Of a stretch of 64,000 nt of DNA, positions 38,003 through 46,917 are shown in pieces; position 1 is the first letter of the stretch, and each line of letters opens with the position of its first letter. The translations under genes and the position numbers were made by a program. The stretch comes from Clostridia bacterium (GTDB taxonomy: Bacteria; Bacillota; Clostridia; Christensenellales; UBA3700). Below the pieces are notes generated by a model. It was not told the DNA's origin and made no database searches. It saw only the letters and a program-made list of their open reading frames with translations. The stretch is taken from assembly GCA_029061605.1 (NCBI GenBank), contig JAIDRT010000053.1, positions 1 to 64,000 of the forward strand, read 5' to 3'.

Positions 38003-39586
38003 CTACTTTTTATTTTCTGCATCCTGCTTATTCTTTAGTCTATCAAGTTCATAATTAGGATTGACTCGCCACAAATTCCATTTCAAGGCATAAGTAAACG
38101 CGCGGAGCGGATAGGTCTTGCCTCTATAAATCTTAGGCGGACAAATTTTGCACCCCAACTTATCAAAGTAAGGTCGCAAATTTTCCATTCGCATCTCAAA
38201 GTCAGAATAATTGCGATCCTCTCTCTTTGTCCAGCACACTTCGCTGAAAGCGACTAAGCGGGCATAAGTGAGCATATCAAGTTTTTTCTCGTCGCGGATA
38301 TATTCTGCCCACTGAGGAATCTCCATACCCAGAATGTTGCTCTCGTCCTTTACTCCCAAAGTTTTTGCAGAAAAATTGTAAGTTTTCTTAAGCGGTCTTA
38401 CGTTGTATGGATGGTCCATATAGACGTAATTAACCATTGACAAAATACATTTACCGCCCTTTGCCATCCATTCGAACTCGTTCTTATTGCCGGCGCTGTG
38501 TTTTATCCACCACTGCGCTACGATATCGTTGTCCATAATATCTTTGGCGTCCAGCATTTCATTCCAGCCAATCATTCGTTTGCCTTTTGTACGCAGATAT
38601 TTAGCAATCTCATTGTTGAAATAACCCTGCAAGGCATTCTCATCCTTTAGCCCCAATTGCTTTATTTTTTCTTGACAGCGAGGGCATTTTTTCCAGCGCG
38701 TTTTGGGCACCTCGTCTCCGCCAATATGGAAAAATCTGCCGGTAAAGATCTCACAAAGTTCGTCTATGACGTCTTTGGCAAAGTTATACACATCGTCTTT
38801 CCCGCAACAGCAAATGTTGTCCAAAATACCCCAACGCGAACTAACTTCCACTTGTTCTTCCGTACACGACAAATTAGGATAACACGATATTGCCGCAACC
38901 ATATGACCCGGCATATCTATCTCAGGCACGACCTCAATATGTCTTTCTTTAGCGTACGCGACGACTTCTTTCATATCGTCTTGGGTATAGAATAGACCGC
39001 TACCGTATTCATTTTCGTCGTACCCCCAATCGCCCGATCCCATAAACGCTTTTGGCGAAAGAGGCGTACGTTTGCGAACAGCGCCCTTTTGCGTCAACAT
39101 CGGATATTTCTTGATCTGCGCTCTCCACCCTTGATCGTCAGTCAAATGCCAATGGAATTCATTCATCTTGAGATGCGCCATTACGTCAATGATCTGTTTG
39201 ATTTTTTCCACTCGCCAAAAATGACGAGCGCAGTCCAACGAAAAGCCCCTATATTGATAATTCGGCTTGTCTTCTATTTGCGCTCTTTGCAAACCGTCTT
39301 GCGTAAAAATCTGCTGCAACGTCATAAACGCGTAGAACGCTCCGCTCTCTGAATTTGCGCTTATAACAACCTTGTTTTGCTGACATTCTATGCTATACGC
39401 TTCTTCCTGCAACTTTTCGCCAATTGAAAATAATACGTTGCAATTTGCTCCGCCTTCTTTATCTGACAAAAACTCCTTTAAAAGCGATTTAGTCTTCTCA
39501 AATGCGCCTGTGACAGCGCTGTCTCTTCCAAGCGCTATGCAGCCTTCAATTTTCACAACTTTAGTTGGCAAAGGTATGATGTTCAT
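38003..39586 (-). CDS. GH20 beta-N-acetylhexosaminidase
   Basis: RGFSLDCARHFWRVEKIKQIID, EFHWHLTDDQGWR, FFHIGGDEVPKTRW. Confidence 0.96.
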   Translation of the reverse strand: MNIIPLPTKVVKIEGCIALGRDSAVTGAFEKTKSLLKEFLSDKEGGANCNVLFSIGEKLQEEAYSIECQQNKVVISANSESGAFYAFMTLQQIFTQDGLQRAQIEDKPNYQYRGFSLDCARHFWRVEKIKQIIDVMAHLKMNEFHWHLTDDQGWRAQIKKYPMLTQKGAVRKRTPLSPKAFMGSGDWGYDENEYGSGLFYTQDDMKEVVAYAKERHIEVVPEIDMPGHMVAAISCYPNLSCTEEQVEVSSRWGILDNICCCGKDDVYNFAKDVIDELCEIFTGRFFHIGGDEVPKTRWKKCPRCQEKIKQLGLKDENALQGYFNNEIAKYLRTKGKRMIGWNEMLDAKDIMDNDIVAQWWIKHSAGNKNEFEWMAKGGKCILSMVNYVYMDHPYNVRPLKKTYNFSAKTLGVKDESNILGMEIPQWAEYIRDEKKLDMLTYARLVAFSEVCWTKREDRNYSDFEMRMENLRPYFDKLGCKICPPKIYRGKTYPLRAFTYALKWNLWRVNPNYELDRLKNKQDAENKK

Positions 39587-39667
39587 ATGATGCTCCTCAA
39601 GTTTCCAATAATTATTTATATTTTACCACAAATAAAAAACAAATTCAAGCCCTATATTTGACATAAA

Positions 39668-39696
39668 ACAGGCGAGGTAAAAACTACCTCGCCTGT
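39668..39696 (-). terminator. Intrinsic terminator after zinc-ribbon protein gene
   Basis: ACAGGCGAGGTA/TACCTCGCCTGT 12-bp stem followed by TTTTAT on minus strand. Confidence 0.8.
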
Positions 39697-39718
39697 CCTA
39701 CGTTCAAAAAGTTAAAGT

Positions 39719-40294
39719 TTAAAAAAACCAAATAAAGATTGATATTGCGCCCAGCACAATGCCGATTATCGACAGAATTCTGCCGTTGCTTGCATTAGGC
39801 TTGCCGTCATACTCGCCGGTATTGCACAGTTCAAGCGCTTTTTTAGATTTAATAAGCCCCAAAATACCAAACACAATTCCCAAAACACCGCCTAGTATGC
39901 CAAATATCAACGCCAAAATTCCAAATGTATTAGCGTCCTTTGCTTCTTTATTGTTCAACAATGGTTTATGTTCGTGACGCACGTTGTCCGTTGAAGCAGA
40001 GCGAGTAAAGTCATCTCTTTCAACGTAAGGTCTCTCATTATGAGCATTACCAAAGCCATCACTTTTTTCAAATTCCTTTTCGACTTCTTTATCAAAGTCC
40101 GTGTTATAATCTTTGTTATTATCTTTGTCAAAATCACTCGAAAAGTCAGCGCCGGCAAACGACTCTTCCTGAAAATCTTGCTGATCAGATTGTCTCTCTT
40201 GAGGACTATCCTTCACTTTTAATTTGCTACCGCAATATCCGCAATAGACGTCTTCGTCTTCAACTTGCGAACCGCAATTACTACAGTATTTCAT
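39719..40294 (-). CDS. Zinc-ribbon plus DUF4190-like membrane protein
   Basis: MKYCSNCGSQVEDEDVYCGYCGSKL; C-term helices FGILALIFGILGGVLGIVFGILGLIKSKKALE. Confidence 0.85.
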   Translation of the reverse strand: MKYCSNCGSQVEDEDVYCGYCGSKLKVKDSPQERQSDQQDFQEESFAGADFSSDFDKDNNKDYNTDFDKEVEKEFEKSDGFGNAHNERPYVERDDFTRSASTDNVRHEHKPLLNNKEAKDANTFGILALIFGILGGVLGIVFGILGLIKSKKALELCNTGEYDGKPNASNGRILSIIGIVLGAISIFIWFF

Positions 40295-40309
40295 ACAACC
40301 TCCTTTGTC

Positions 40310-40747
40310 TTAAAAAACTATGAACATCGGCAAAATTACCCACCAAAGAACAGACACAACGACAGCAATCACTGCCAATACTATCGAGATCTTGGAGCAT
40401 ATTCTGCCCACTTTGCAAAACATTGCGCACTTCTCGTCTTTATCCTGTCCTTTTTCAACAGCCTTTTTGCCAAACACCAGACTTATGATAGCGCATATAA
40501 ACGTGCCAAACGTAACTGAAAGTATGCCCAATAAAAAGCATATAAAAGACTCAGGATTTTTGCTGACGATATCAGTGACGTTATTTATAGAATCTTCCAC
40601 GGTATTACGCTTATCTTGCTTATTATCGTCCTGTTCTACATTGGCATAGTCGCTTGTGTAAGACCTTTCGTCCACTTTTGTTCCGCAACTGCCACAATAA
40701 CTGTCAAAATCATCAAGACGACTTCCACACTTTTTGCAATATCTCAT
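40310..40747 (-). CDS. Zinc-ribbon membrane protein
   Basis: MRYCKKCGSRLDDFDSYCGSCGTKV plus two hydrophobic segments. Confidence 0.8.
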   Translation of the reverse strand: MRYCKKCGSRLDDFDSYCGSCGTKVDERSYTSDYANVEQDDNKQDKRNTVEDSINNVTDIVSKNPESFICFLLGILSVTFGTFICAIISLVFGKKAVEKGQDKDEKCAMFCKVGRICSKISIVLAVIAVVVSVLWWVILPMFIVF

Positions 40748-40866
40748 ACGTTGCTCCTTTTTTATTTCCCCACTTTCAGTATCAATTAGGGTAGTTTTAT
40801 TGTACTACATATTTATAATACTTGCAATATAAAAAATATGTAAATTTTGCAAAATAATTTTTAGAT

Positions 40867-41361
40867 TTAACTGATAAAAGCCTCAATAAGAGATATAAAG
40901 CCTAATACCACATCAAAGAACAAAGTAAAAAATATTAAACAACTAATCGTAATATACAATATTACACAGAGAATGCATAACCCCAACGAAAAGTGTGACA
41001 TAATTACTCCCGCTCTGACGTATCTTAAACTCTTACCCTCCAATAACTGCTCACGATTGACTTTTGCTTTTGCCTTCGTCCCGCACACTACTCCTATGAT
41101 ACTTGCAATAAATATAAAGATGCACATAAAAAAGAATATGGTTTCAAAATCAATTGGAACGTCAATTATTGTTAAAATACCGCAGATTAAAACGACTAGA
41201 AACGCCAAGCAACAAAGCGCGCCCATTGCTATTGATACTTTTGCCTTTCTCGTCTTTTTACTTACTATCATCAATCTTTGTTCTTCGCTCAAACAAGTTT
41301 TTGATGCGTTGACGTTTGGCATTCCATTATCGTCCAACATAAGCAATACACCTCCTTTCAC
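40867..41361 (-). CDS. DUF4190-like membrane protein
   Basis: Hydrophobic helices with KAKAKVNREQLLEGKSLRYVRAGVIMSHFSLGLCILCVIL. Confidence 0.6.
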   Translation of the reverse strand: MKGGVLLMLDDNGMPNVNASKTCLSEEQRLMIVSKKTRKAKVSIAMGALCCLAFLVVLICGILTIIDVPIDFETIFFFMCIFIFIASIIGVVCGTKAKAKVNREQLLEGKSLRYVRAGVIMSHFSLGLCILCVILYITISCLIFFTLFFDVVLGFISLIEAFIS

Positions 41362-41502
41362 AAAAACTAAAATCAGCGTTCCTCTTTATATTGATTATAA
41401 CAGATGATTTTTACTATGTCAATATTGCTTTTCCATAATATAGAAATAAAAATATTTTGAAGTTATATTGAAAAACTTATATATCAATGATATAATTTTT
41501 AT

Positions 41503-41862
41503 ATGAAACGTTTTAAGAAAAAAGCCGAGGAAAAAACAACTCAACTGCCGTCTTGGGAAGAAATCGTATCAAGGATGTACGATGAGGAACTGTATTGTCC
41601 TGAAGACTATATAATTGTCAAGGTAATTTATAGCGCAGACAAAGCGCATAGATACGTCGTTTTCAAATCGGACACTGACTACTTGACATATGTATACGAA
41701 AAATTGCAAGCGTATGACGAATATGAATTGACATATTTCCCATCTGATTTGCCGGCATACTGGTTGCCAAACGAAGACGGAGCGAGACGCATTTTCAATG
41801 ATATAGATATCTTAATGCGCGAACTGAAAGCAGAGCCGCAATACAAAACCTTCTTTGACTAA
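41503..41862 (+). CDS. Hypothetical protein (119 aa)
   Basis: Acidic ORF with good codon pattern, between opposing genes; no recognised family. Confidence 0.6.
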   Translation: MKRFKKKAEEKTTQLPSWEEIVSRMYDEELYCPEDYIIVKVIYSADKAHRYVVFKSDTDYLTYVYEKLQAYDEYELTYFPSDLPAYWLPNEDGARRIFNDIDILMRELKAEPQYKTFFD

Positions 41863-41874
41863 TAAAGCGCGTCA

Positions 41875-42315
41875 TTAAGATTTATCAATAATAAACTGTC
41901 TGTAATTGAGAGATTCAAATCCCTCTCTTCTATAAAGTCTGGTTGCGCCGTCATTAGACTCTTCGACTTCAAGCCTTATTCTTGCAAAGTCACCAAAAGC
42001 CGATTTTATATAAATCAAAAACTCCTTTCCCAGACCTTGACCTTGAAAAGACGGCAAGACAAACAACTCTTCTATCCACACAACTTTGCCGCCCGCCTCG
42101 TTGCTGTAGGTATATGCGGTCAACGCATACCCCGCGACTTGATTTTGACTTCCCAGTATAAAAATATCCATATAAGGACTGTCTGACTCCGCCTCGTCCA
42201 ACGTCCTTAAAAAATTGTCTTCGCAAATCTTATGCAACACTGCGGGAGAAGAATAAAACTCCTTCATCATCGCAAGCGTGGTTTCTCTATCTTCTTTTTT
42301 GTATTTTCTTATCAT
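41875..42315 (-). CDS. GNAT-family N-acetyltransferase
   Basis: VVWIEELFVLPSFQGQGLGKEFLIYIK; ATRLYRREGFES. Confidence 0.93.
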   Translation of the reverse strand: MIRKYKKEDRETTLAMMKEFYSSPAVLHKICEDNFLRTLDEAESDSPYMDIFILGSQNQVAGYALTAYTYSNEAGGKVVWIEELFVLPSFQGQGLGKEFLIYIKSAFGDFARIRLEVEESNDGATRLYRREGFESLNYRQFIIDKS

Positions 42316-42335
42316 AACTTTTATATTTTGAACTG

Positions 42336-44438
42336 TTATTTGAGACTTATTCTCGTCACGTTGCCAGAAAAGTCCAACGCTATTACCTCTTCGCCTACAA
42401 CTGCCAGACTGCTTAAAACTGGAGAGCCTACAAAATATTTCTTTACCAAATTTAAGTTTTTATCAAGACGGTATACGTATCCGTCAGATGCTCCAAAGAC
42501 GATGTCGTCTCCCATTGGCATAATGCTGCTTTCCACCGTAGCAATTTCTCCCGAAGTATACGGCGAGGTAAACGCCATTGCGTTGCCTACACGATACTCG
42601 CCTATCTTTTTGAAAGTAGACAGTTCATAAGCGACCACTCCGTCCTTAGCCGTACAAAAATAGCCTATTCCGTCAACGACATACGGCGCGGTTGCCGTAT
42701 CTAGATTTATTCCCACATCTGCGTATCTGACGATTTTGCCGTTTGACTTATTGAGTTCAAAGAGCCTTTCTCCTGCCGCTACGAAAATACTGTTGCCCAC
42801 CACTACCGGAGTAGTAGTGCGATAACGCAATCCCTCTTTGTCATTGGACCAAATACGTTTGCCGTTAGTCTTGTTATACGCAATAAGTTCGTCCCAATGC
42901 GAGCCGACGATAAGCATATTGCCGTCGATTACCATTCGAGTAGGAGACGAATTTGCCTTAGCGTTCTTCTTTTGCCAAATTACCTTTCCGTCAGCCAAAT
43001 CAAGACAATACGACTTCTGCGCCCCTCCGCAATATACCCTATCATTTTCCACAAGCACGTTGAGCCCGGTATTAGCGGCTGCCAACAACTCCGTCTTATA
43101 CGTCCAAATCAGACTTCCGTCATTGCTGTCTATGCAATAAACTCTGCCCTCTATATCTTGCGCCACAATCTTATCGCCAACGACTTCAAAGGAGTTGCGT
43201 ACAGAATTCTTCGTTGCGTATTTCCAAATAATATTTCCGTTCTCGGCGTCAAGCGCATATATTCCGCACTTCTTGGGATATCCGTCGTCAACGGTACCCA
43301 CGTATATGCGCCCATCTCTATAAATCGGCTGGGCAAATTCGCCGTGTCCGTCGAGTTTTTGAGTCCATTCATATCCTTGCTCCATTTCTTGAGGTTGGAA
43401 GTTGCGATATATCAGCCTGCTTTGAGCAATTGCTCCACCTTGAATTTCCACGACGCGCGTTGCCGCAGGAGTTGAGTCAATGCCTCCTCCGTCGGCTTTG
43501 CTGGTAGTAATGTTGAGTATGCCGTCTATATCGTTGAGATAACTGTAATGCCAATGCCCAAACACCCAAGCAATGAGACCTTTTTTCTTAAGATCGAGTT
43601 TATTAATGCCGTATTTTACGACAAATCCGTTTTCGTCAGGACAATAATCGTGATTGAATATTACCACCTTTTTTCCATTTTGCACATTGGCAAGATCATT
43701 TGCCAACCAACGCCAAACGTCGCTTTTGCCGTATCTTGCCGGATAATCGCCCTTTGCGATAGCCGTAACAACGTAATGTATATTGCCCACGTCAAAAGAA
43801 TAATTGACAGGACCATACGTGCTTTCAAAGAGATCTTCGCTATATTTTCCCCATTTCACGTAATCGTGATTGCCTATAATGTAGCGTATCGGAACGCCCA
43901 TATTCTCGCTGTTCATATCCTTGATATGTTGCTTAAGTCCGTCTTCATAGCAAATATCTCCGGTATGTATTATAAAAGACACTCCCTCGTCCTGAGCGCT
44001 CTCGCGTATTTCGTCAACCAATACGCCTGCTCCGTCTGCGCCTATCTCGGTATCTGTCACTTGCAAAAAACTGTGATTAGTTTCGTCAACGTTCTTTTTG
44101 TCAAGATAGAAGTCATAGCCGTCCTTTGCTTTGCCCATCTCAACATAATAATTTTCCGTCCAGTACCCACTGGGGATAGTAACCGTAATAAATCGACCTT
44201 TATACCAACCGTCAAGTGTAAACTTGCCGTCAGCGTCCGTCTTGACCACGTCTCTTCCGTTGGTCACGGCAACTCCGGCAAGAGGCGCATTGCTACCCGC
44301 CTCGTATACGTATCCGCTGAATCTATCATTGTTGACGCCAAAATATATGGCTAAGCCTATGCTGCTGCCAAACACAATTACAACAACGGCAATCAACAAA
44401 ACTATCATCGTATCTTTTTGTCTATGACCCAACTTCAC
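42336..44438 (-). CDS. Membrane-anchored metallophosphoesterase with carboxypeptidase-regulatory-like N-terminal domain and C-terminal PQQ-like beta-propeller
   Basis: SGYVYEAGSNAPLAGVAVTNGRDVVKTDADGKFTL; FIIHTGDICYEDG, YIIGNHDYVKWG, FGHWHYSY; repeated WKYATKN/WTYKTEL/WQKKNAK PQQ-type blades. Confidence 0.88.
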   Translation of the reverse strand: MKLGHRQKDTMIVLLIAVVVIVFGSSIGLAIYFGVNNDRFSGYVYEAGSNAPLAGVAVTNGRDVVKTDADGKFTLDGWYKGRFITVTIPSGYWTENYYVEMGKAKDGYDFYLDKKNVDETNHSFLQVTDTEIGADGAGVLVDEIRESAQDEGVSFIIHTGDICYEDGLKQHIKDMNSENMGVPIRYIIGNHDYVKWGKYSEDLFESTYGPVNYSFDVGNIHYVVTAIAKGDYPARYGKSDVWRWLANDLANVQNGKKVVIFNHDYCPDENGFVVKYGINKLDLKKKGLIAWVFGHWHYSYLNDIDGILNITTSKADGGGIDSTPAATRVVEIQGGAIAQSRLIYRNFQPQEMEQGYEWTQKLDGHGEFAQPIYRDGRIYVGTVDDGYPKKCGIYALDAENGNIIWKYATKNSVRNSFEVVGDKIVAQDIEGRVYCIDSNDGSLIWTYKTELLAAANTGLNVLVENDRVYCGGAQKSYCLDLADGKVIWQKKNAKANSSPTRMVIDGNMLIVGSHWDELIAYNKTNGKRIWSNDKEGLRYRTTTPVVVGNSIFVAAGERLFELNKSNGKIVRYADVGINLDTATAPYVVDGIGYFCTAKDGVVAYELSTFKKIGEYRVGNAMAFTSPYTSGEIATVESSIMPMGDDIVFGASDGYVYRLDKNLNLVKKYFVGSPVLSSLAVVGEEVIALDFSGNVTRISLK

Positions 44439-44634
44439 AACTTTACCTCTTTATCTTAAATAGAATTAAAATATTTACGTGTATTATTATAACAAATAAT
44501 TTATATGCTGTCAATATACTCTATTTTTTCAAAACGCCTAATGAGAATTATATATTTACGTCAATTGCGTGTACTTATTGATAAATTATGGTATAATATA
44601 TACGATTTAATATCTTAAAATAAAGGAGTTAAAA

Positions 44635-44943
44635 ATGAAAGTAATAGAATTGACAAAAGACAACTTTGACACAGAAGTCGTGAATAGCGACAAAACCGTG
44701 CTTATTGACTTTTGGGCAAGTTGGTGTATGCCCTGCAAAATGCTCTCGCCTACAGTCGACGAAGTTGCGCAAGAAAATCCACAAATAAAAGTCTGCAAGG
44801 TCAACGTAGACAAAGAAGGCGAACTTGCGGCGGCTTTTCAAGTATCAAGCATTCCTATGCTTGTGGTAATCAAAGACAAAAAAGTCGTCCAAACCAGCGT
44901 GGGCGTGGTATCTAAAGAAAAAATCCTGCAAATACTCGGCTAA
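44635..44943 (+). CDS. trxA: Thioredoxin
   Basis: VLIDFWASWCMPCKMLSPTVDEVA (variant active site CMPC); VSSIPMLVVIKDKK. Confidence 0.95.
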   Translation: MKVIELTKDNFDTEVVNSDKTVLIDFWASWCMPCKMLSPTVDEVAQENPQIKVCKVNVDKEGELAAAFQVSSIPMLVVIKDKKVVQTSVGVVSKEKILQILG

Positions 44944-45033
44944 TAAAATTTTTTTGATATTCTCTAAAAGGTATTGACAATAAATATTTATCGTATTACA
45001 ATAAATATAATAACTTTTGGAGAATATCACTTT

Positions 45034-45549
45034 ATGACCAAAAATAAAAAGATTGTAATAGCAACTGTATCTGCAATAGTAGCGCCGATAGTCATACTCT
45101 TAATTGTATTATCAGGTTTTATCATAGCATTTGAAATTGATATCTTGCAGAATAAAATCAAGCATAAAGGTTGGAACGAAATCGATTATTGCAACGAATG
45201 TTGGGAGATGCAAATACCCAACGCAACAATTGAATATAATTTTTCCAATTGCGGCGGCTTTCTAGGTGACGGCACGGAATATACTGTTTGCAGATATTCT
45301 ACTCGTCCTGATGAATTTCTTAAAGATTTTGAGCCTGATTGCAACGACGAATACATTACGATTTATAATCGCATATTGCCGTTAATGCAATATCGCAACT
45401 CCCAAGGCGTTTTTATTGATAACGAAAAACTCTTTACTCCTGACAACAACTTTATTTGGCAGAGCAAAATAAAGAATGGCAACTGTACCCTTTTGCTAGC
45501 CTATAATGAACAAAATAATACGCTATACATAATCGAAAACTTTATGTGA
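45034..45549 (+). CDS. Hypothetical membrane-anchored protein
   Basis: MTKNKKIVIATVSAIVAPIVILLIVLSGFIIAF N-terminal helix. Start moved from track 44974 based on GGAG upstream. Confidence 0.6.
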   Translation: MTKNKKIVIATVSAIVAPIVILLIVLSGFIIAFEIDILQNKIKHKGWNEIDYCNECWEMQIPNATIEYNFSNCGGFLGDGTEYTVCRYSTRPDEFLKDFEPDCNDEYITIYNRILPLMQYRNSQGVFIDNEKLFTPDNNFIWQSKIKNGNCTLLLAYNEQNNTLYIIENFM

Positions 45550-45652
45550 TTTACTTTATTGAAAGTAAAATTATTGATTTAAAAAACGTACCTTTTTTAA
45601 ATTTGTATAACTTGCATTTTGTTGGCAATACTTCTCTTCGGAGGTATTAACA

Positions 45653-46237
45653 ATGAAATTAAAAGACAGTCAAACTTACAAAAACCTAGCGAGAGCATTT
45701 GCCGGCGAATGTCAGGCAAGAACGAGATACGAATTTATTGAATACGGCGCAAGAGAGCAAGGATATAAGGCGCTTGCTGATATCATCGACAAGATCGCAT
45801 TCCAAGAATTCACTCACTCAAGAATGATCTACAGTTTTATTCAATCCGCAGATGATGGCACGATTGACAACATTGAGATTTGCACAGGCTATCCATTCAG
45901 ACAAAAGTGGGATCTTATGGAAAACTTGAGACTTGCAGCCGAAGACGAAGGCGTTGAGGCAGACAAACTCTATCCAGAATTTGCCAAGACGGCAAAGGAA
46001 GAGGGCTTTACTGATATAGCCAATCTCTTTAACAATCTTATCAAAATCGAAGAGACGCACAAAAAAGAATTTATGAGACTCCACAAGATGTTCAAAGACG
46101 GAAAACTCTATAAGAGCGACACGGCAGTTGTTTGGAAATGCCCTGAGTGCGGATTTGAAGCCACCTCAAAGCAAGCCTTTGACACCTGCCCAGTGTGCCA
46201 GGCTAAGCAAGGCGTCGTCAATATCAAAGAGGCGTAA
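45653..46237 (+). CDS. Rubrerythrin
   Basis: FAGECQARTRYEFIEYGAREQG; C-term rubredoxin-like WKCPECGFEATSKQAFDTCPVCQAKQ. Confidence 0.95.
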   Translation: MKLKDSQTYKNLARAFAGECQARTRYEFIEYGAREQGYKALADIIDKIAFQEFTHSRMIYSFIQSADDGTIDNIEICTGYPFRQKWDLMENLRLAAEDEGVEADKLYPEFAKTAKEEGFTDIANLFNNLIKIEETHKKEFMRLHKMFKDGKLYKSDTAVVWKCPECGFEATSKQAFDTCPVCQAKQGVVNIKEA

Positions 46238-46281
46238 AAGCCGTATTATATCTATCAAATATAATCTTTTATTCAAACAAA

Positions 46282-46318
46282 TAGCCCGCTATCTTCACAA
46301 CGGAAGTATAGCGGGCTA
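46282..46318. terminator. Hairpin/terminator between convergent genes
   Basis: TAGCCCGCTAT ... ATAGCGGGCTA stem between convergent rubrerythrin and YdeI-like genes. Confidence 0.55.
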
Positions 46319-46336
46319 CGCTGTCATTAAACGCGA

Positions 46337-46897
46337 TTACATAGGTCTTAGATTTTTATTTAATCTATCCACAATCCACGCAATTCGTCTTTCTCGTCCT
46401 GCGTCAGTCTTTGCGTCTAAGTATGCCCTTGTATAGGTTTTCTTTACAGATAAAGGCATTGCTTTAAAATTCGTATAGGCAGGCTCATACTCTTCCAGCA
46501 AAGCCGACAAACCAGATATTTGCTCCTCTGTAATTGCCATAGGATCTGGCGCATTCCACTGTCCGTTCTTTTTCGCTTGCTCTATTTTCTCTCTACCGTG
46601 ATCAGTCATAAGCCCTCTTTCCTCAAGGCTTTTGACCAAAGTCTTATTTTTCTCTGACCACTTGCTATTTTCTCTGCGCATAGAAAAGTACTTCTTGTAA
46701 TACTTATCGTCAATGCTTTGCATCAATCCGTCTATCCAGCCGAAACAAAGAGCCTCTTCAAGAGCCTCGTCCGCCTTAATAGTCTTTCGTCCGCCTGCTT
46801 TTCCAAACAAAAGCCAAACGCCACCGCTCAACGTGCAGTTCTCACAAAGCCAATTTCTAAATTCTTCTCTACTCGCAAATTCTAATATTTCGCTCAT
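46337..46897 (-). CDS. YdeI/OmpD-associated (bacteriocin-protection) family protein
   Basis: FGKAGGRKTIKADEALEEALCFGWIDGLMQSIDDKYYKKYFSMRRENSKWSEKN. Confidence 0.85.
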   Translation of the reverse strand: MSEILEFASREEFRNWLCENCTLSGGVWLLFGKAGGRKTIKADEALEEALCFGWIDGLMQSIDDKYYKKYFSMRRENSKWSEKNKTLVKSLEERGLMTDHGREKIEQAKKNGQWNAPDPMAITEEQISGLSALLEEYEPAYTNFKAMPLSVKKTYTRAYLDAKTDAGRERRIAWIVDRLNKNLRPM

Positions 46898-46917
46898 AAT
46901 TCTTTCCTGTCAATTGA

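Noticed and set aside
42897-43475. 192-aa plus-strand ORF
   Set aside because: Antisense shadow of the PQQ-like propeller coding region.
43548-44354. 268-aa plus-strand ORF
   Set aside because: Antisense to the metallophosphoesterase domain, whose motifs are unambiguous.
46128-46436. Plus-strand 102-aa ORF overlapping the end of rubrerythrin
   Set aside because: Out of frame with the rubrerythrin rubredoxin domain and spans the intergenic hairpin.
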